Positions 50,192-59,788 of a stretch of DNA of 64,000 nt are shown here, piece after piece (the first letter of the stretch is position 1; each line of letters opens with the position of its first letter). The DNA is taken from assembly GCF_001038505.1 (NCBI RefSeq), contig NZ_LDPY01000004.1, positions 62,001-126,000 on the forward strand, read 5' to 3'. The notes beneath the pieces are model-generated. The model was not told the origin of the DNA, ran no database searches, and saw nothing but the letters and a program-made list of their open reading frames with translations. The stretch comes from Puniceibacterium sp. IMCC21224. GTDB lineage: Bacteria > Pseudomonadota > Alphaproteobacteria > Rhodobacterales > Rhodobacteraceae. Made by a program: the position numbers and the translations under genes.

Positions 50192-52129
50192 ATGTTTCAG
50201 CCAGACTCTGACATTCAGCGATTAAGCACGCTGACCGCTTTTCTGAAAGACTGCGGCATTGACAGTTACGAGGATCTTGTCCGCCGCGCCACTGAGGAGC
50301 CGGATTGGTTCTGGGGCCGGATCATTGACCATGCCGGTATACGGTTCGGCAAGCCGCACACGGTGCTGCGGGATATTTCCGATGGGCCTGAATCGATCAG
50401 ATGGGCTGTCGGAGCCACTCTGAATCTGACGGAAACCTGTCTCGACGCACGAATTCACGAAGGTCTTGGCGAAAAGACTGCGATTGACTGGGTCGGCGAA
50501 GACGGAAGCCGCCGCCGATGGACCTATTCCGAACTTTCCGCCGAAGTCGCCCGCGTCGCCTCGGCCCTTGACGCGCGCGGGGTGCAGCCTGGTCAGGCGG
50601 TGGGCATCTACATGCCGATGATCCCCGAAATCGAGGCTGCGCTGCTAGGTATTGCCCGGCTGGGCGCGGTCGCGGTGCCGCTGTTTTCCGGCTTTGCGCC
50701 GCATGCGATCATATCGCGCCTGAAGGATGCGGGTGCCGTGGCGGTGCTGACGGCGGATGCCTCACCCAGACGCGGCAAGCCGGTCTGGATGGAGGCGGTG
50801 CTGGCCGAAGCCCTGACCGAGGTGCCTTCCGTTCATACCGTGTTCAGCCTGCGGCGGTTCGGCGGCGCGGTGGCCGATCCGGCCCGCGATCTCGACTGGA
50901 CCGAAGCTTTGGGCGCCGCCGACCCGGATTTCGCAGCGGTTGCCGTCAAGGCCGAGGACCCTTTCCTCATCGCCTATACCTCGGGCACGACAGGCCGGCC
51001 CAAGGGCGTTGTGCATACCCATCTCGGGGTGCAGGCCAAGGCAACGGCGGATATCCTGCTGTGCCTCGACATGAAACGCGATGACCGCCACCTGTGGATG
51101 ACCGACATGGGCTGGGTGATGGGGCCGCTCACCCTGCTATCGGTGCTGCTGTCCGGCGCCACGCTGGTGCTGGCCGAGGGCGCGCCCTCTATCCCTGGCG
51201 ATCCCTTCAGGCTGTTGCGCATTGCGTCCGAGATGCAGGTGACCCACATCGGCGTTGCCCCCACGCTGGTGCGGCAATTCATGACGCAAAGCCCCGAGCC
51301 ACTTTTGGCCTATGACTTGGCACGCCTGCGCATCGTCGCCTCGACCGGCGAGCCCTGGACGGAAGAGGCCTGGCTCTGGCAACTCGACCATATCTGCCGA
51401 CGCCGCGCTGTGCCGCTGAACATTTCCGGTGGAACCGAACTGTTCGGCGCGATCCTGACCTCAACTGTGCTGCACGAAATCAAGCAGGGCGGTTTTTCGG
51501 CCCAGGCCCTGGGTGTGGGCGCGCGCGTACTGCGCGAGGATGGCCACGAGGCCGCGCCGGGCGAGGTGGGCGAACTGGTCGTGACCCAGCCGCCTCTGGG
51601 GCTGACCCCGGCGATCTGGGGCGACCGCGAGCGGTATCTCGAAACCTACTGGTCCACCTATCCCGGCATCTGGCGGCACGGCGACTGGGTGCGCCGCGAC
51701 CCTGACGGCACCTGGTATATCCTCGGCCGCTCGGACGACACGCTGAACATCGCCGGTAAACGCATCGGCCCGCCCGAGATCGAGGCGGCGCTGACCGGGA
51801 CCGGCGAGGTGGTGGACGCCGCCGCCATCGCCGCGCCCGACGATATCAAGGGGGTGGCCGTGGTCTGTATTTGCGTCGCGGCGCCGGGGGTGTCGCCCAA
51901 TGCGACGCTTGTCGAACGGCTCAAGGACCGGGTGGGCGAGGTCGTGTCGAAACCCTTCCGCCCGCGCGAGATCCATTTCGTCGAGGCATTGCCCAAGACC
52001 CGCACCATGAAGACGATGCGCCGGATCGTGCGCGCGGCCTTCCTTGGCGAGAATCCGGGCGATCTGTCGTCGATCAGCAACCCGAAAACAATCCAGCCCA
52101 TTGCAGACCTGCGAAAGGATAAGACATGA
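50192..52129 (+). CDS. AMP-forming acyl-CoA synthetase
   Basis: 645 residues of the ANL superfamily with an acetyl-CoA-synthetase-type N-terminal extension (DWFWGRIIDHAGIRFGKP). Adenylation motifs: IAYTSGTTGRPKGVVHTH, ISGGTELFGAI, YSTYPGIWRHGDWVRRD-like region ending HGDWV, GRSDDTLNIAGKRIGPPEIE and the C-terminal Lys in PKTRTMKTMRRI. Activates a carboxylic acid with CoA and ATP in the cytoplasm; substrate unknown. AAGGTGG precedes the ATG. It is coupled by ATGA to the next gene. Confidence 0.9.
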   Translation: MFQPDSDIQRLSTLTAFLKDCGIDSYEDLVRRATEEPDWFWGRIIDHAGIRFGKPHTVLRDISDGPESIRWAVGATLNLTETCLDARIHEGLGEKTAIDWVGEDGSRRRWTYSELSAEVARVASALDARGVQPGQAVGIYMPMIPEIEAALLGIARLGAVAVPLFSGFAPHAIISRLKDAGAVAVLTADASPRRGKPVWMEAVLAEALTEVPSVHTVFSLRRFGGAVADPARDLDWTEALGAADPDFAAVAVKAEDPFLIAYTSGTTGRPKGVVHTHLGVQAKATADILLCLDMKRDDRHLWMTDMGWVMGPLTLLSVLLSGATLVLAEGAPSIPGDPFRLLRIASEMQVTHIGVAPTLVRQFMTQSPEPLLAYDLARLRIVASTGEPWTEEAWLWQLDHICRRRAVPLNISGGTELFGAILTSTVLHEIKQGGFSAQALGVGARVLREDGHEAAPGEVGELVVTQPPLGLTPAIWGDRERYLETYWSTYPGIWRHGDWVRRDPDGTWYILGRSDDTLNIAGKRIGPPEIEAALTGTGEVVDAAAIAAPDDIKGVAVVCICVAAPGVSPNATLVERLKDRVGEVVSKPFRPREIHFVEALPKTRTMKTMRRIVRAAFLGENPGDLSSISNPKTIQPIADLRKDKT

Positions 52130-52980
52130 TCACCGTTTTCGGAGCCACCGGCACCACCGGCGCCCCCCTTGTCGACACGCTTCTGACCAAGGGCGCGACC
52201 GTGCGCGCTGTCACCAGCAACCCCGCAAGTCTGGACGCTCTGAAGGCCAAGGGATGCGAGGCCGTCGTCGCGAGTTTCACCGATCCCGCCGCGCTGGCGC
52301 GGGCCTGTAACGGGGCAGAAAAGATATACCTGGTCACGCCTGCCCATCTGGACATGCGCCAGTGGAAGGCGAACGTGATCGAGGCCGCCAAGGCCGCGGG
52401 CGTGCGCCATGTCGTTCTGGCCACCGGGCTGGGTGCGTCGCCCAAGGCGGGGCTGACTTTTGGAAAGTGGCACTCCGAAACCCAGGAGCTGCTGAAGCAG
52501 AGCGGGCTTGACTGGACGTTCGTCCAGCCGACCTATTTCATGCAGAACCTGTTCTGGCAGACCAGCAACATTGGCAAGAACGGGGTGTACCACGATGATC
52601 TGGGCGGCCCTGTAGCCTGGATCCACGCCCGCGACATCGCGGATGTCGCCGCCGAGACACTGACCGCCCCGGGATTTGAGGGCAAGGGTCTTGGGCTGAC
52701 CGGCCCCGAAGCGCTAACCGGCGATGACATCGCAGCCCTTTTGTCCGAAGTGACAGGGCGAAATGTCACCTGTGCCCCCCTGTCGGCCGAGGATGCGAAA
52801 GCGGCCATGGTGGCTGGCGGGATGCAGGATGAGGTCGCCGGAGCCATGGTCGAACTGGCCTCCATAGCGCCCAAGGGCTACCTTGCCGGCATCGAGACAA
52901 CGGTCAGCGACGTGTTGGGCCGCCCGGCCCGTCGATTTACCGATTTCATCGCTGAGAACCGGGATGCGTTCGTCCAGTGA
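52126..52980 (+). CDS. NmrA-like atypical SDR (NAD(P)-binding)
   Basis: 284 residues. Starts with the NmrA/QOR2-type nucleotide motif MITVFGATGTTGAPLVDTLL and has AGVRHVVLATGLGASPKAG, SGLDWTFVQPTYFMQNLFW and IHARDIADVAAETL, lacking an SDR Tyr-x-x-x-Lys. Members act as quinone reductases, redox sensors or isoflavone-type reductases. Coupled to the synthetase by a four-base overlap. Its role in the pathway is not evident. Confidence 0.84.
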   Translation: MITVFGATGTTGAPLVDTLLTKGATVRAVTSNPASLDALKAKGCEAVVASFTDPAALARACNGAEKIYLVTPAHLDMRQWKANVIEAAKAAGVRHVVLATGLGASPKAGLTFGKWHSETQELLKQSGLDWTFVQPTYFMQNLFWQTSNIGKNGVYHDDLGGPVAWIHARDIADVAAETLTAPGFEGKGLGLTGPEALTGDDIAALLSEVTGRNVTCAPLSAEDAKAAMVAGGMQDEVAGAMVELASIAPKGYLAGIETTVSDVLGRPARRFTDFIAENRDAFVQ

Positions 52981-53689
52981 CCTGGCGGCGGCGCCGCTTT
53001 ATCTTGAAATGGCGCCGCCCCTGAACGCAGCGTCCCAGATCAACCATCTTTTTGTGTTCCGCGATATGGGTGTACTGAGCGGACGTGGAAGCGGGCGGTT
53101 CGCGACCGACCTCTTTACCCTTTCGATAACGTGCGACGACAGCGGCGGGGCGCGCGGATCGATGGCACCACCGCGCCCGGGTTTCACGCCCCGCCTAATG
53201 CCATTCCATGGTGTCGTGGCCGGGCTACGGCTGTCGTCAAGACCGGAGCGTTTGCCCGAGGCCGAGGAACTGAAACCGTTGGCTTCAGCTCTGGCGCGCG
53301 TTCAGCAGAGCGACGAGGCGCTGCCGTTGTTGGTCACTATGCTCGACGAACTTGCAAAGTGTCTGCGTTTTGCCGCGTCACCCGGGCTGTGCAGTGCCCG
53401 GACGGAACGACGTAAGGTCCGAGAGGAAACCAGCGTGTCACGACGGCGACTCGCTGCCTCACGGCGCTTTCGGAGGTTGCTTGGACAACTCGCGACGCAG
53501 ACCGTGTCCCTGACAGATCTGGCGCTGGATGCCGGATATTACGATCAACCTCATATGTCCGCCGCCTGCCGTGCCTTTGCAGGAAAACCACCCCGCGCAC
53601 TTCGCTTACAGGCGGCACAGTGCGGTTTTGGCCGTTCGCTACAAGATGCGCGCCTCAAGGATCGGCTAATCTTGGTCATCAATGAATGA
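52964..53689 (+). CDS. AraC-family transcriptional regulator, divergent
   Basis: About 241 residues if started at ATG 52964, which overlaps the 3' end of the preceding gene by 17 bp. The C-terminal part is an AraC DNA-binding domain: SVSRRRLAASRRFRRLLG and VSLTDLALDAGYYDQPHMSAACRAFAGKPPRALR. The N-terminal portion (ASQINHLFVFRDMGVLSGRGSGRF) is short and not recognisable. The DNA-binding domain looks slightly shortened between its two helix-turn-helices, so it may be degenerate. It could regulate the neighbouring ligase genes. Confidence 0.65.
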   Translation: MRSSSDLAAAPLYLEMAPPLNAASQINHLFVFRDMGVLSGRGSGRFATDLFTLSITCDDSGGARGSMAPPRPGFTPRLMPFHGVVAGLRLSSRPERLPEAEELKPLASALARVQQSDEALPLLVTMLDELAKCLRFAASPGLCSARTERRKVREETSVSRRRLAASRRFRRLLGQLATQTVSLTDLALDAGYYDQPHMSAACRAFAGKPPRALRLQAAQCGFGRSLQDARLKDRLILVINE

Positions 53690-53710
53690 AATTCAGGAGG
53701 GCAGCACGCC

Positions 53711-54166
53711 ATGACGCCATTCGAACCGAAAAATCCTGCCTATGACGCACGCGTACGCGACAGTTTCAATCGACAGAATGTGATGCGCACGCTTGGGATC
53801 AGGATTGCCGATCTTACCCCCGGACATATCGTCCTAGAGATGGCCCACAGTGCTGATTTCACCCAACAGCATGGGTTTCTGCATGCCGGAGTCGTTTCGA
53901 CCGCGCTCGACAGTGCGTGCGGCTATGCCGGTTTTTCGCTGATGCCCGCCGATGCCGCGGTGTTGACGGTGGAATTCAAGATCAACCTGCTCAACCCGGC
54001 GGACGGCGAACGGTTTCGCTTCGTTGCCGACGTGGTGAAACCGGGAAGGAACCTGACCATCTGCGAGGCACGCGCCTATGCCACCAAGGGAGGACAGGAA
54101 AAGCTGGTCGCGACGATGACCGCGACGCTGATGGCGCTGGTGGGGCGGACGGGCGTGGCGGGGTGA
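53711..54166 (+). CDS. PaaI-family hotdog thioesterase
   Basis: 151 residues: QQHGFLHAGVVSTALDSACGYAGFSLM and VLTVEFKINLLNPADGERF are PaaI-type hotdog motifs with the catalytic Asp in the HAGVVSTALD helix. AGGAGGG lies ten bases before the ATG. It is convergent with the broken CoA ligase gene. Third thioesterase of the cluster. Confidence 0.88.
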   Translation: MTPFEPKNPAYDARVRDSFNRQNVMRTLGIRIADLTPGHIVLEMAHSADFTQQHGFLHAGVVSTALDSACGYAGFSLMPADAAVLTVEFKINLLNPADGERFRFVADVVKPGRNLTICEARAYATKGGQEKLVATMTATLMALVGRTGVAG

Positions 54167-54193
54167 CGACCGGGGCCGGGCACCGGGCGAGGG

Positions 54194-55673
54194 TCAGACC
54201 TTCAACCGGGCTTCGAGGACATGCCGCTGGACCTTTCCGCTGGTCGATCTGGGGAAATCGTCGAATGCGATGAAATGCAGCTCGCGCGGGCGTTTGTAGC
54301 CTGCCAGACTTTCGCGGCACAAATTCATCAGCGCATCCGCATCCGGTCGGTCATTGCCGCAGGCGACAAAGGCCACCGGGGCTTCGCCCCATTTCGCGTC
54401 GAACGCCCGCACCACCGCCGCTTCGACAACAGACGGATGCGCCAGAAGCACGCGCTCGATTTCCGCCGGATAGACGTTCTCGCCGCCGGTCTTGATCAGG
54501 TATTTAACCCTGTCCACAAAGTCGATCGTGCCATCGGGATTGCGCCGGAACAGATCGCCCATGTGGAAGAACCCGTTGCGAAAGTCTCGGGCATTGGTGG
54601 CGTTGGCGTTCCAGTAGCCAGAGAACAGCGTCGGGCCGCGCATCGCCATTTCACCGGGCGTTCCGTCGGGAACGTCGCGGTCTTCAGGGTCAACCAGCCG
54701 GACCTCGCAGAATGCGCTGATCCGTTTGGACAGTTTTTCGGGTATGACACCGGGCGCGATCAGACCCGCGGTGCCAGGCGGCAAGCCGGTTTCGGTCGCC
54801 CCGAAGGAATTCAGGAAGGGCGTGTCCAGAAGGCTGGTCAACTCCGCGATCTGATGTGGAGGCACCAGATCAGCCATCGCGCCGCAGACCTTGATCCCTT
54901 TCACCGGCAGCGGGTTGGCGCGCCGCTCGGCGATGAAGGCATCCAACGCGCCCGGCATCATCACGAACCAGCCGATCCTGTGGCGTGACAGCGCCTCATT
55001 GATGACGGCAGGTTGCAACCCGTCCACCATCACCACCGTGCCGCCGCGCAAGATCGTCGCCAGCGCATGATCGGTGGACGCCATGTGAAACATGGGCGCC
55101 CAGGCGATGAAGCCGTCGCCGGGATCGAGCGCCAGTTGCGCCGCGAAGACCATGGATCTAGCGATATGGGCGCGGTGGCTGATCAGCGCCCCCTTGGGTC
55201 GGCCTGTCGTCCCCGATGTGTAAAGGATCGTCAGCCCGGCCTCGGGATCCTCCACCAGGGTTCCGGTGCGCGGATCTGGTTTGGCCCCAGCGATGGCCGC
55301 GTCCAGATCCGGCCCGATCTCCATGCATCGGGTAGCGGAGACCGCATGATACGCGCCGCGCAGGCCGGGTTCGACCAGCGCCAGAACCGGCTCGACCAGG
55401 TCGATGCAATGCCGCAGTTCATCCGGCGCAAGCGGCCAGTTCGGTTTCAAGATATTCCGCCCGGTTGTGGGACAGGATCGCGATCCTGTCTCCGGGCGTG
55501 ACGCCTCTCGCCAGAAAGACGGCGGCCAGACGATCAACCCGCTCCAGCAACTCGGCGTAGGTCTGCCGTTTGCGACCGTCCTCGACGGCAAGAACCCTGG
55601 CACTGTCCTGCGCGCGGCTTCGAAAGATCGAGTACAGATCGGTGCGTCCTGCGCGAAAAACCTCTGGCTGCAT
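54194..55673 (-). pseudogene. AMP-forming acyl-CoA synthetase with a frame-shifting internal deletion
   Basis: The N-terminal part (55673 down to about 55430) reads MQPEVFRAGRTDLYSIF ... GDRIAILSHNRAEYLETE and then stops at 55419. The remainder is open in another frame from NWPLAPDELRHCIDLVEP, with ILYTSGTTGRPKGALISH, NSFGATETG, YLIKTGGENVYPAEIE and FPRSTSGKVQRH, to 54194. Relatives have 13-16 residues between these two segments (the FACAxxGAxxVPL stretch) that are missing here, together with the frame shift. One chain cannot be made without frameshifting, so the ligase is probably inactive unless the assembly is wrong here. Confidence 0.8.
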
Positions 55674-55695
55674 CGCATCCTCCCCTCATGCCAAT

Positions 55696-57729
55696 TCAAA
55701 GACCCTGCGCCAAACGCACCCCTTCATCAATGGCGCGCAGCGCGTCAAGCTCCGCCGCCTCTTTTGCCCCGCCGATCATCGTGACGGTGACTCCGCGCCC
55801 GGCGAGGGCCTCGGCCAGCGCCCGCTCTGGCTCCTGCCCGGTGCACAGCACGATCGTATCGGCGGCGATGACCTTTGGCTTTCCGTCCATGAGGATATGC
55901 AGCCCCGCGTCGTCGATACGGTCATAGACCACGCCGCCCATGGCCTCGACCCCGTGTTTGCGCAGCGCGTTGCGCAGGATCCAGCCCGTGGAGACGCCAA
56001 GCCCTGCCCCCGGTTTCGAGGTTTTTCGCTGAAGCATGACCACCTTGCGACGCGAAGGTTTCGGTGCCAGCGGATCGCCCGCAAGACCGCCCGACGCGGC
56101 GAATGTCGGGTCTACGCCCCATGTCTCGCAGAATGCGTTGGTGCTGTGGACCTCTGCCGATCCGGTCACGAGGAATTCGGCCACGTCATGGCCGATGCCG
56201 CCTGCCCCCATCACCACGACGTTGTCACCCGCAGCACGTTCGCCGGACAGGATCTCGGCATAGGTGGCAACGCTCGGATGGTCCACGCCCGGCAGATCGG
56301 GAATGCGCGGCGTGACCCCTGTGGCGATCACTACATGGTCGAAACCGGTCAGATCATCCAGACCGGCCCGCTGCCCCAGGCGCAGCGTGACGCCGTGTTT
56401 GTGCATCTGGCCGGAATAATAGCGCAGGGTTTCGTCGAACTCGTCCTTGCCCGGCGCCGCACGCGCCAGGTTCAATTGGCCGCCCAGCCTGTCATGGGCT
56501 TCGAACAAGGTGACGACATGGCCCAGCCGTGCCGCCTCGGCCGCCGTGGCCATGCCCGCGGCGCCGCCGCCGACAACCGCCACCTTCCGGGGTGAATCTG
56601 TCGGCGTGTCCCGGAATTCGGTTTCGCGGCCTGCCCGAGGGTTGACCAGACAGCTCACCGGCCGGTCGGAAAAGATAAAATCCAGACAGGCTTGGTTGCA
56701 GGCGATGCAGGTGTTGATCTCGTCCGCGCGGCCCTCGCGCACCTTCTTGACGAAATGCGGGTCGGCCAGAAAGGGCCGGGCCATCGAGATCATGTCTGCC
56801 TCGCCAGAGGCAAGGATGTCCTCGGCCATTGCGGGCGTGTTGATCCGGTTCGAGGCGACCACAGGAATGGACACTGCGGCCTTCACATTGGCCGCCGCCT
56901 GCCGCCAGGCACCTCGCGGAACCGGATAAGCAATCGTCGGCACGCGCGCTTCGTGCCAACCGATGCCGGTGTTCAGAATATCCGCCCCCGCCGCCTCGAT
57001 CTTGCGCGCCAGTGCCGCAATTTCATCGGCGGGCGCGCCGCCCTCGACCAGATCAGCCGCCGAAATTCGGTAGATGACAAGGAAATCCGGCCCGCATTGG
57101 TCTCGCACGGCGCGCACGATCTCGACCGGAAAGCGATGTCGGTTCTCGGCGCTGCCGCCCCAGTCGTCTTCACGCTTGTTGGTATGCGTGACAGTGAATT
57201 CATTGATGAGGTATCCTTCGGAACCCATGATCTCGACGCCATCGAACCCCGCGGCCTGGGCGTTGGCTGCGGCTTTGGCGAAATCCGCAATGGTGCGGCG
57301 AATATCGGCGTCGGTCATCTCACGCGGGATGAAACGGTTGATCGGCGCGCGAATCGGTGATGGCGCCACGCAGCCCTCGATCTTTGCGTAGCGTCCGGCA
57401 TGAAGCAACTGCGCGCAGAACAGGCTGCCTTCGGCTTGTACCGCCTCGCAGATCGGACGCAGGTGCATGGCCTCGTCCGGGTCGTCGATTCGCGGACCTT
57501 CCGGATCGAACAGCCCCTCGGCATTGGGAGAAAACCCTCCGGTGACCAGAATCGCCGCCTCCCCCCGGGCCCGTTCAGCGTAGAACGCGATCTGTTTGGA
57601 AATGCCATCGGGCTCGGTTTCCAGCCGTGTGTGCATCGACCCCATGATGATCCGGTTTCGCACCATGTGTGTGCCTGCGCGGATGGGCGAAAGCAGGTTT
57701 CCGAAGCTTTCCCTTTGCGTGTTTCCCAT
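55696..57729 (-). CDS. NADH:flavin oxidoreductase / 2,4-dienoyl-CoA reductase (FadH-like)
   Basis: 677 residues in the three-part FadH layout. The TIM-barrel flavin domain has VRNRIIMGSMHTRLE, FCAQLLHAGRYA, GFDGVEIMGSEGYLINEF and ISMARPFLADPHFVKK; the 4Fe-4S cluster is CIACNQACLDFIFSDRPVSCLVNP; the C-terminal FAD/NADH domain has VAVVGGGAAGMATAAEAA and VVMGAGGIGHDVAEFL. Reduces 2,4-dienoyl-CoA or a related conjugated acyl-CoA. ATG 57729 is chosen since GAGGAGG is nine bases upstream; ATG 57738 touches that site. Divergent from the operon at 57824, sharing operator O5. Confidence 0.9.
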   Translation of the reverse strand: MGNTQRESFGNLLSPIRAGTHMVRNRIIMGSMHTRLETEPDGISKQIAFYAERARGEAAILVTGGFSPNAEGLFDPEGPRIDDPDEAMHLRPICEAVQAEGSLFCAQLLHAGRYAKIEGCVAPSPIRAPINRFIPREMTDADIRRTIADFAKAAANAQAAGFDGVEIMGSEGYLINEFTVTHTNKREDDWGGSAENRHRFPVEIVRAVRDQCGPDFLVIYRISAADLVEGGAPADEIAALARKIEAAGADILNTGIGWHEARVPTIAYPVPRGAWRQAAANVKAAVSIPVVASNRINTPAMAEDILASGEADMISMARPFLADPHFVKKVREGRADEINTCIACNQACLDFIFSDRPVSCLVNPRAGRETEFRDTPTDSPRKVAVVGGGAAGMATAAEAARLGHVVTLFEAHDRLGGQLNLARAAPGKDEFDETLRYYSGQMHKHGVTLRLGQRAGLDDLTGFDHVVIATGVTPRIPDLPGVDHPSVATYAEILSGERAAGDNVVVMGAGGIGHDVAEFLVTGSAEVHSTNAFCETWGVDPTFAASGGLAGDPLAPKPSRRKVVMLQRKTSKPGAGLGVSTGWILRNALRKHGVEAMGGVVYDRIDDAGLHILMDGKPKVIAADTIVLCTGQEPERALAEALAGRGVTVTMIGGAKEAAELDALRAIDEGVRLAQGL

Positions 57730-57767
57730 TGTGAACATCCTCCTCAAATCTTTGCTTGAACTATATT

Positions 57768-57781
57768 CTAACATTCGTTAG
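57768..57781. promoter_or_regulatory. TetR operator O5, divergent promoter region
   Basis: CTAACATTCGTTAG, a perfect dyad extended to TCTAAC..GTTAGA, preceded by TTGAACTATATT. Lies between the FadH-like gene (minus) and the acyl-CoA dehydrogenase operon (plus), 39 bp from the former's ATG. Confidence 0.82.
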
Positions 57782-57823
57782 ATTTTTGGGAAGAGTATAT
57801 TTCGGTCACGGGGAGGAGCGCCG

Positions 57824-59005
57824 ATGCAATTCCAGCCAACAGAGGATCAAAAGGCGTTTCGCGAAACCGCCAAGAGATTCGCCACTGAAAAACTGGCGCC
57901 CAGCTATCAGGAGCGCGCAAGCGGCCACACGTTTGACCGAGCGCTGATCCGCGACATGGGCGCGCTTGGACTAATTGGTGCCGATCTGCCGGAGGAATTC
58001 GGCGGACTTGGCGAAAGTTCGGTTACTTCCGGGCTGATCGTCGAGGAAATCGCCTATGCCGATTTCAACGCAAGCTATGTTCAGCTCCTCGGCTCTCTCA
58101 TGGGGGGGATGGTGGCCAAGCATGCTTCCCAGGAGATCGCTTCGGAATGGGTGCCCAAGGTAGTCTCGGGGGAGGCCGTCATTGGCTTGGGCCTGACCGA
58201 ACCGCGCGGCGGTTCGGACGCGGCGAACCTGATCCTCAAGGCCACGAAGTCCGGCAACGGCTGGCGGCTGAACGGCGAGAAGACCTCGATGAGCTTTGCA
58301 TCCCAAGCCGATGCGGCGGTAGTCTTTGCGCGTACCGGCGATCCGGACGGCGGCTCACGCGGGGTCAGCGCGTTTTTTGTCGATCTGAACCAGGAGGGCA
58401 TCAAGCGTACCCATTTCGACGACATCGGCACCAAGCCGGTCGGACGCGGATCAGTGTTTTTCGACGATGTGTTTGTGCCGGCCGAAAGCATGATGGCCGA
58501 ACAGGACCGCGCTTTCGGCACGATCATGGCGGGGTTCGACTATTCCCGCGCGCTGATAGGACTGGAATGCCTGGGCGCGGCACAGGCATCGGTGGACGAA
58601 ACCTGGGCCTATGTCCGGGAACGCGAGGCGTTCGGCGCCCCCATCGTGCAATATCAGGGCGTCAGCTTCCCGCTGGCAGAGGCCGAGACGCAACTTACCA
58701 TGATGCGGCAGCTTTGCTACTACACACTAGACCTGCGCGACCGGGGCCTGCCCCATACCTCCGAGGCGGCGATGTGCAAGTGGTATCTGCCCAAGACCGC
58801 CTGCGAGATCATTCACCAGTGTCTGATCCTGCACGGGCATTACGGATACACCACCGACCTGCCCCATCATCAGCGTTACAACGACGTGCTCGGTCTGCAG
58901 ATTGGCGACGGCACCGCGCAGATCCAGAAGCTGGTGATTGCCCGCGAGAAGGTCGGGCGGCTGGCGCTGCAGTATGACAAGAAGGCGAAGGGAGTAGCGA
59001 AATGA
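57824..59005 (+). CDS. Acyl-CoA dehydrogenase, cyclohexanecarboxyl-CoA dehydrogenase-like
   Basis: 393 residues. LGLTEPRGGSDAANLILKA, FASQADAAVVFART, FDYSRALIGLECLGAAQ and LILHGHYGYTTDLPHHQRYNDVLGLQIGDGTAQIQKLVI. An Asp replaces the usual Glu before GTA (QIGDGTAQIQ); this and the overall sequence resemble AliB/BadJ-type dehydrogenases of cyclohexanecarboxyl-CoA. GGGGAGGAG precedes the ATG. First gene of a plus-strand operon; coupled by ATGA to the hydratase. With the BadH-like SDR it suggests ring-acyl substrates, an inference from resemblance. Confidence 0.88.
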   Translation: MQFQPTEDQKAFRETAKRFATEKLAPSYQERASGHTFDRALIRDMGALGLIGADLPEEFGGLGESSVTSGLIVEEIAYADFNASYVQLLGSLMGGMVAKHASQEIASEWVPKVVSGEAVIGLGLTEPRGGSDAANLILKATKSGNGWRLNGEKTSMSFASQADAAVVFARTGDPDGGSRGVSAFFVDLNQEGIKRTHFDDIGTKPVGRGSVFFDDVFVPAESMMAEQDRAFGTIMAGFDYSRALIGLECLGAAQASVDETWAYVREREAFGAPIVQYQGVSFPLAEAETQLTMMRQLCYYTLDLRDRGLPHTSEAAMCKWYLPKTACEIIHQCLILHGHYGYTTDLPHHQRYNDVLGLQIGDGTAQIQKLVIAREKVGRLALQYDKKAKGVAK

Positions 59006-59781
59006 GCGCTCCCGTCGCCGTAACCATCGAAGGTAGCGTCGGCATCATCGAGCTGGCTCGACCAGAGAAGTTCAATTGCTTGTCGCTCAAGGTGCATGAA
59101 TGCATTTCGAACGCGCGCGCCAGGTTCGAGGCCGAACGGAATGTTCGGTCGATCCTGATCCGGGCACAGGGCAAACATTTTTGCACCGGAGCCGATCTGA
59201 CTGAGGTGAAGGGCAAACTGAACGATCCCGCCGCGCTGGACCATTTCATCGCCTTTGGCATGAACAACCTGCGCGCACTCGAATCCTCCTCCCTCCCTGT
59301 CGTAGTGGCAGTGCAGGGCTTGTGTTTGGCCGGCGGGGTCGAACTAATGCTAGCATGTGACGTGTGTTTCGGAGCCGAAACGGCGCAGTTCGGCGATCAG
59401 CATGCGCAATTTGGTCTGATACCCGGTTGGGGCGGTTCGCAGCGGCTGACGCGGCTGATGGGACAACGCCGGGCGCTTGACTTGATGTTTTCGGCTCGCT
59501 GGCTGAAGGCCGAGGAGGCCAAAGAGGCGGGTTTGGTCAATTACATCGTGCCGGAAGCGGATCTGCACAAGTCCGCGCTGGAATACTGCCAAAAGATCGC
59601 GACCCGGTCGCGTCCCGGTATCGCCGAGATGAAGCGGCTGGCACGGGAAGGTGCGGACCTGGGCATCGACCAGCAAATGCGGCTGGAGCGTGACGCCGCC
59701 GTGCGCGCGCTGCCCAGTGATGACGTGGCCGAGGGGCTCGACGCATTCGAGAACCGGCGCGCCCCCGAATTCAAGACTTGA
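59002..59781 (+). CDS. Enoyl-CoA hydratase family protein (BadK-like candidate)
   Basis: 259 residues: GKHFCTGADLTEVKGKL, QGLCLAGGVELMLACDVCFGAE, QFGLIPGWGGSQRLTRLMG and the end FENRRAPEFKT. The catalytic Glu equivalents fall in GDQHAQFGLIPGWGG, where Asp/His replaces the usual PE, as in some hydratases. It follows the dehydrogenase with a four-base overlap, so it likely hydrates the enoyl-CoA product. No BadI-type ring hydrolase motif (VDPGYG) is seen in it. Confidence 0.86.
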   Translation: MSAPVAVTIEGSVGIIELARPEKFNCLSLKVHECISNARARFEAERNVRSILIRAQGKHFCTGADLTEVKGKLNDPAALDHFIAFGMNNLRALESSSLPVVVAVQGLCLAGGVELMLACDVCFGAETAQFGDQHAQFGLIPGWGGSQRLTRLMGQRRALDLMFSARWLKAEEAKEAGLVNYIVPEADLHKSALEYCQKIATRSRPGIAEMKRLAREGADLGIDQQMRLERDAAVRALPSDDVAEGLDAFENRRAPEFKT

Positions 59782-59788
59782 GGAAAAC

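Noticed and set aside
59002..59781. BadI-type ring-opening hydrolase
   Set aside because: The crotonase-fold proteins here lack the VDPGYG-type signature of BadI, so ring cleavage cannot be assigned to any gene in the window.
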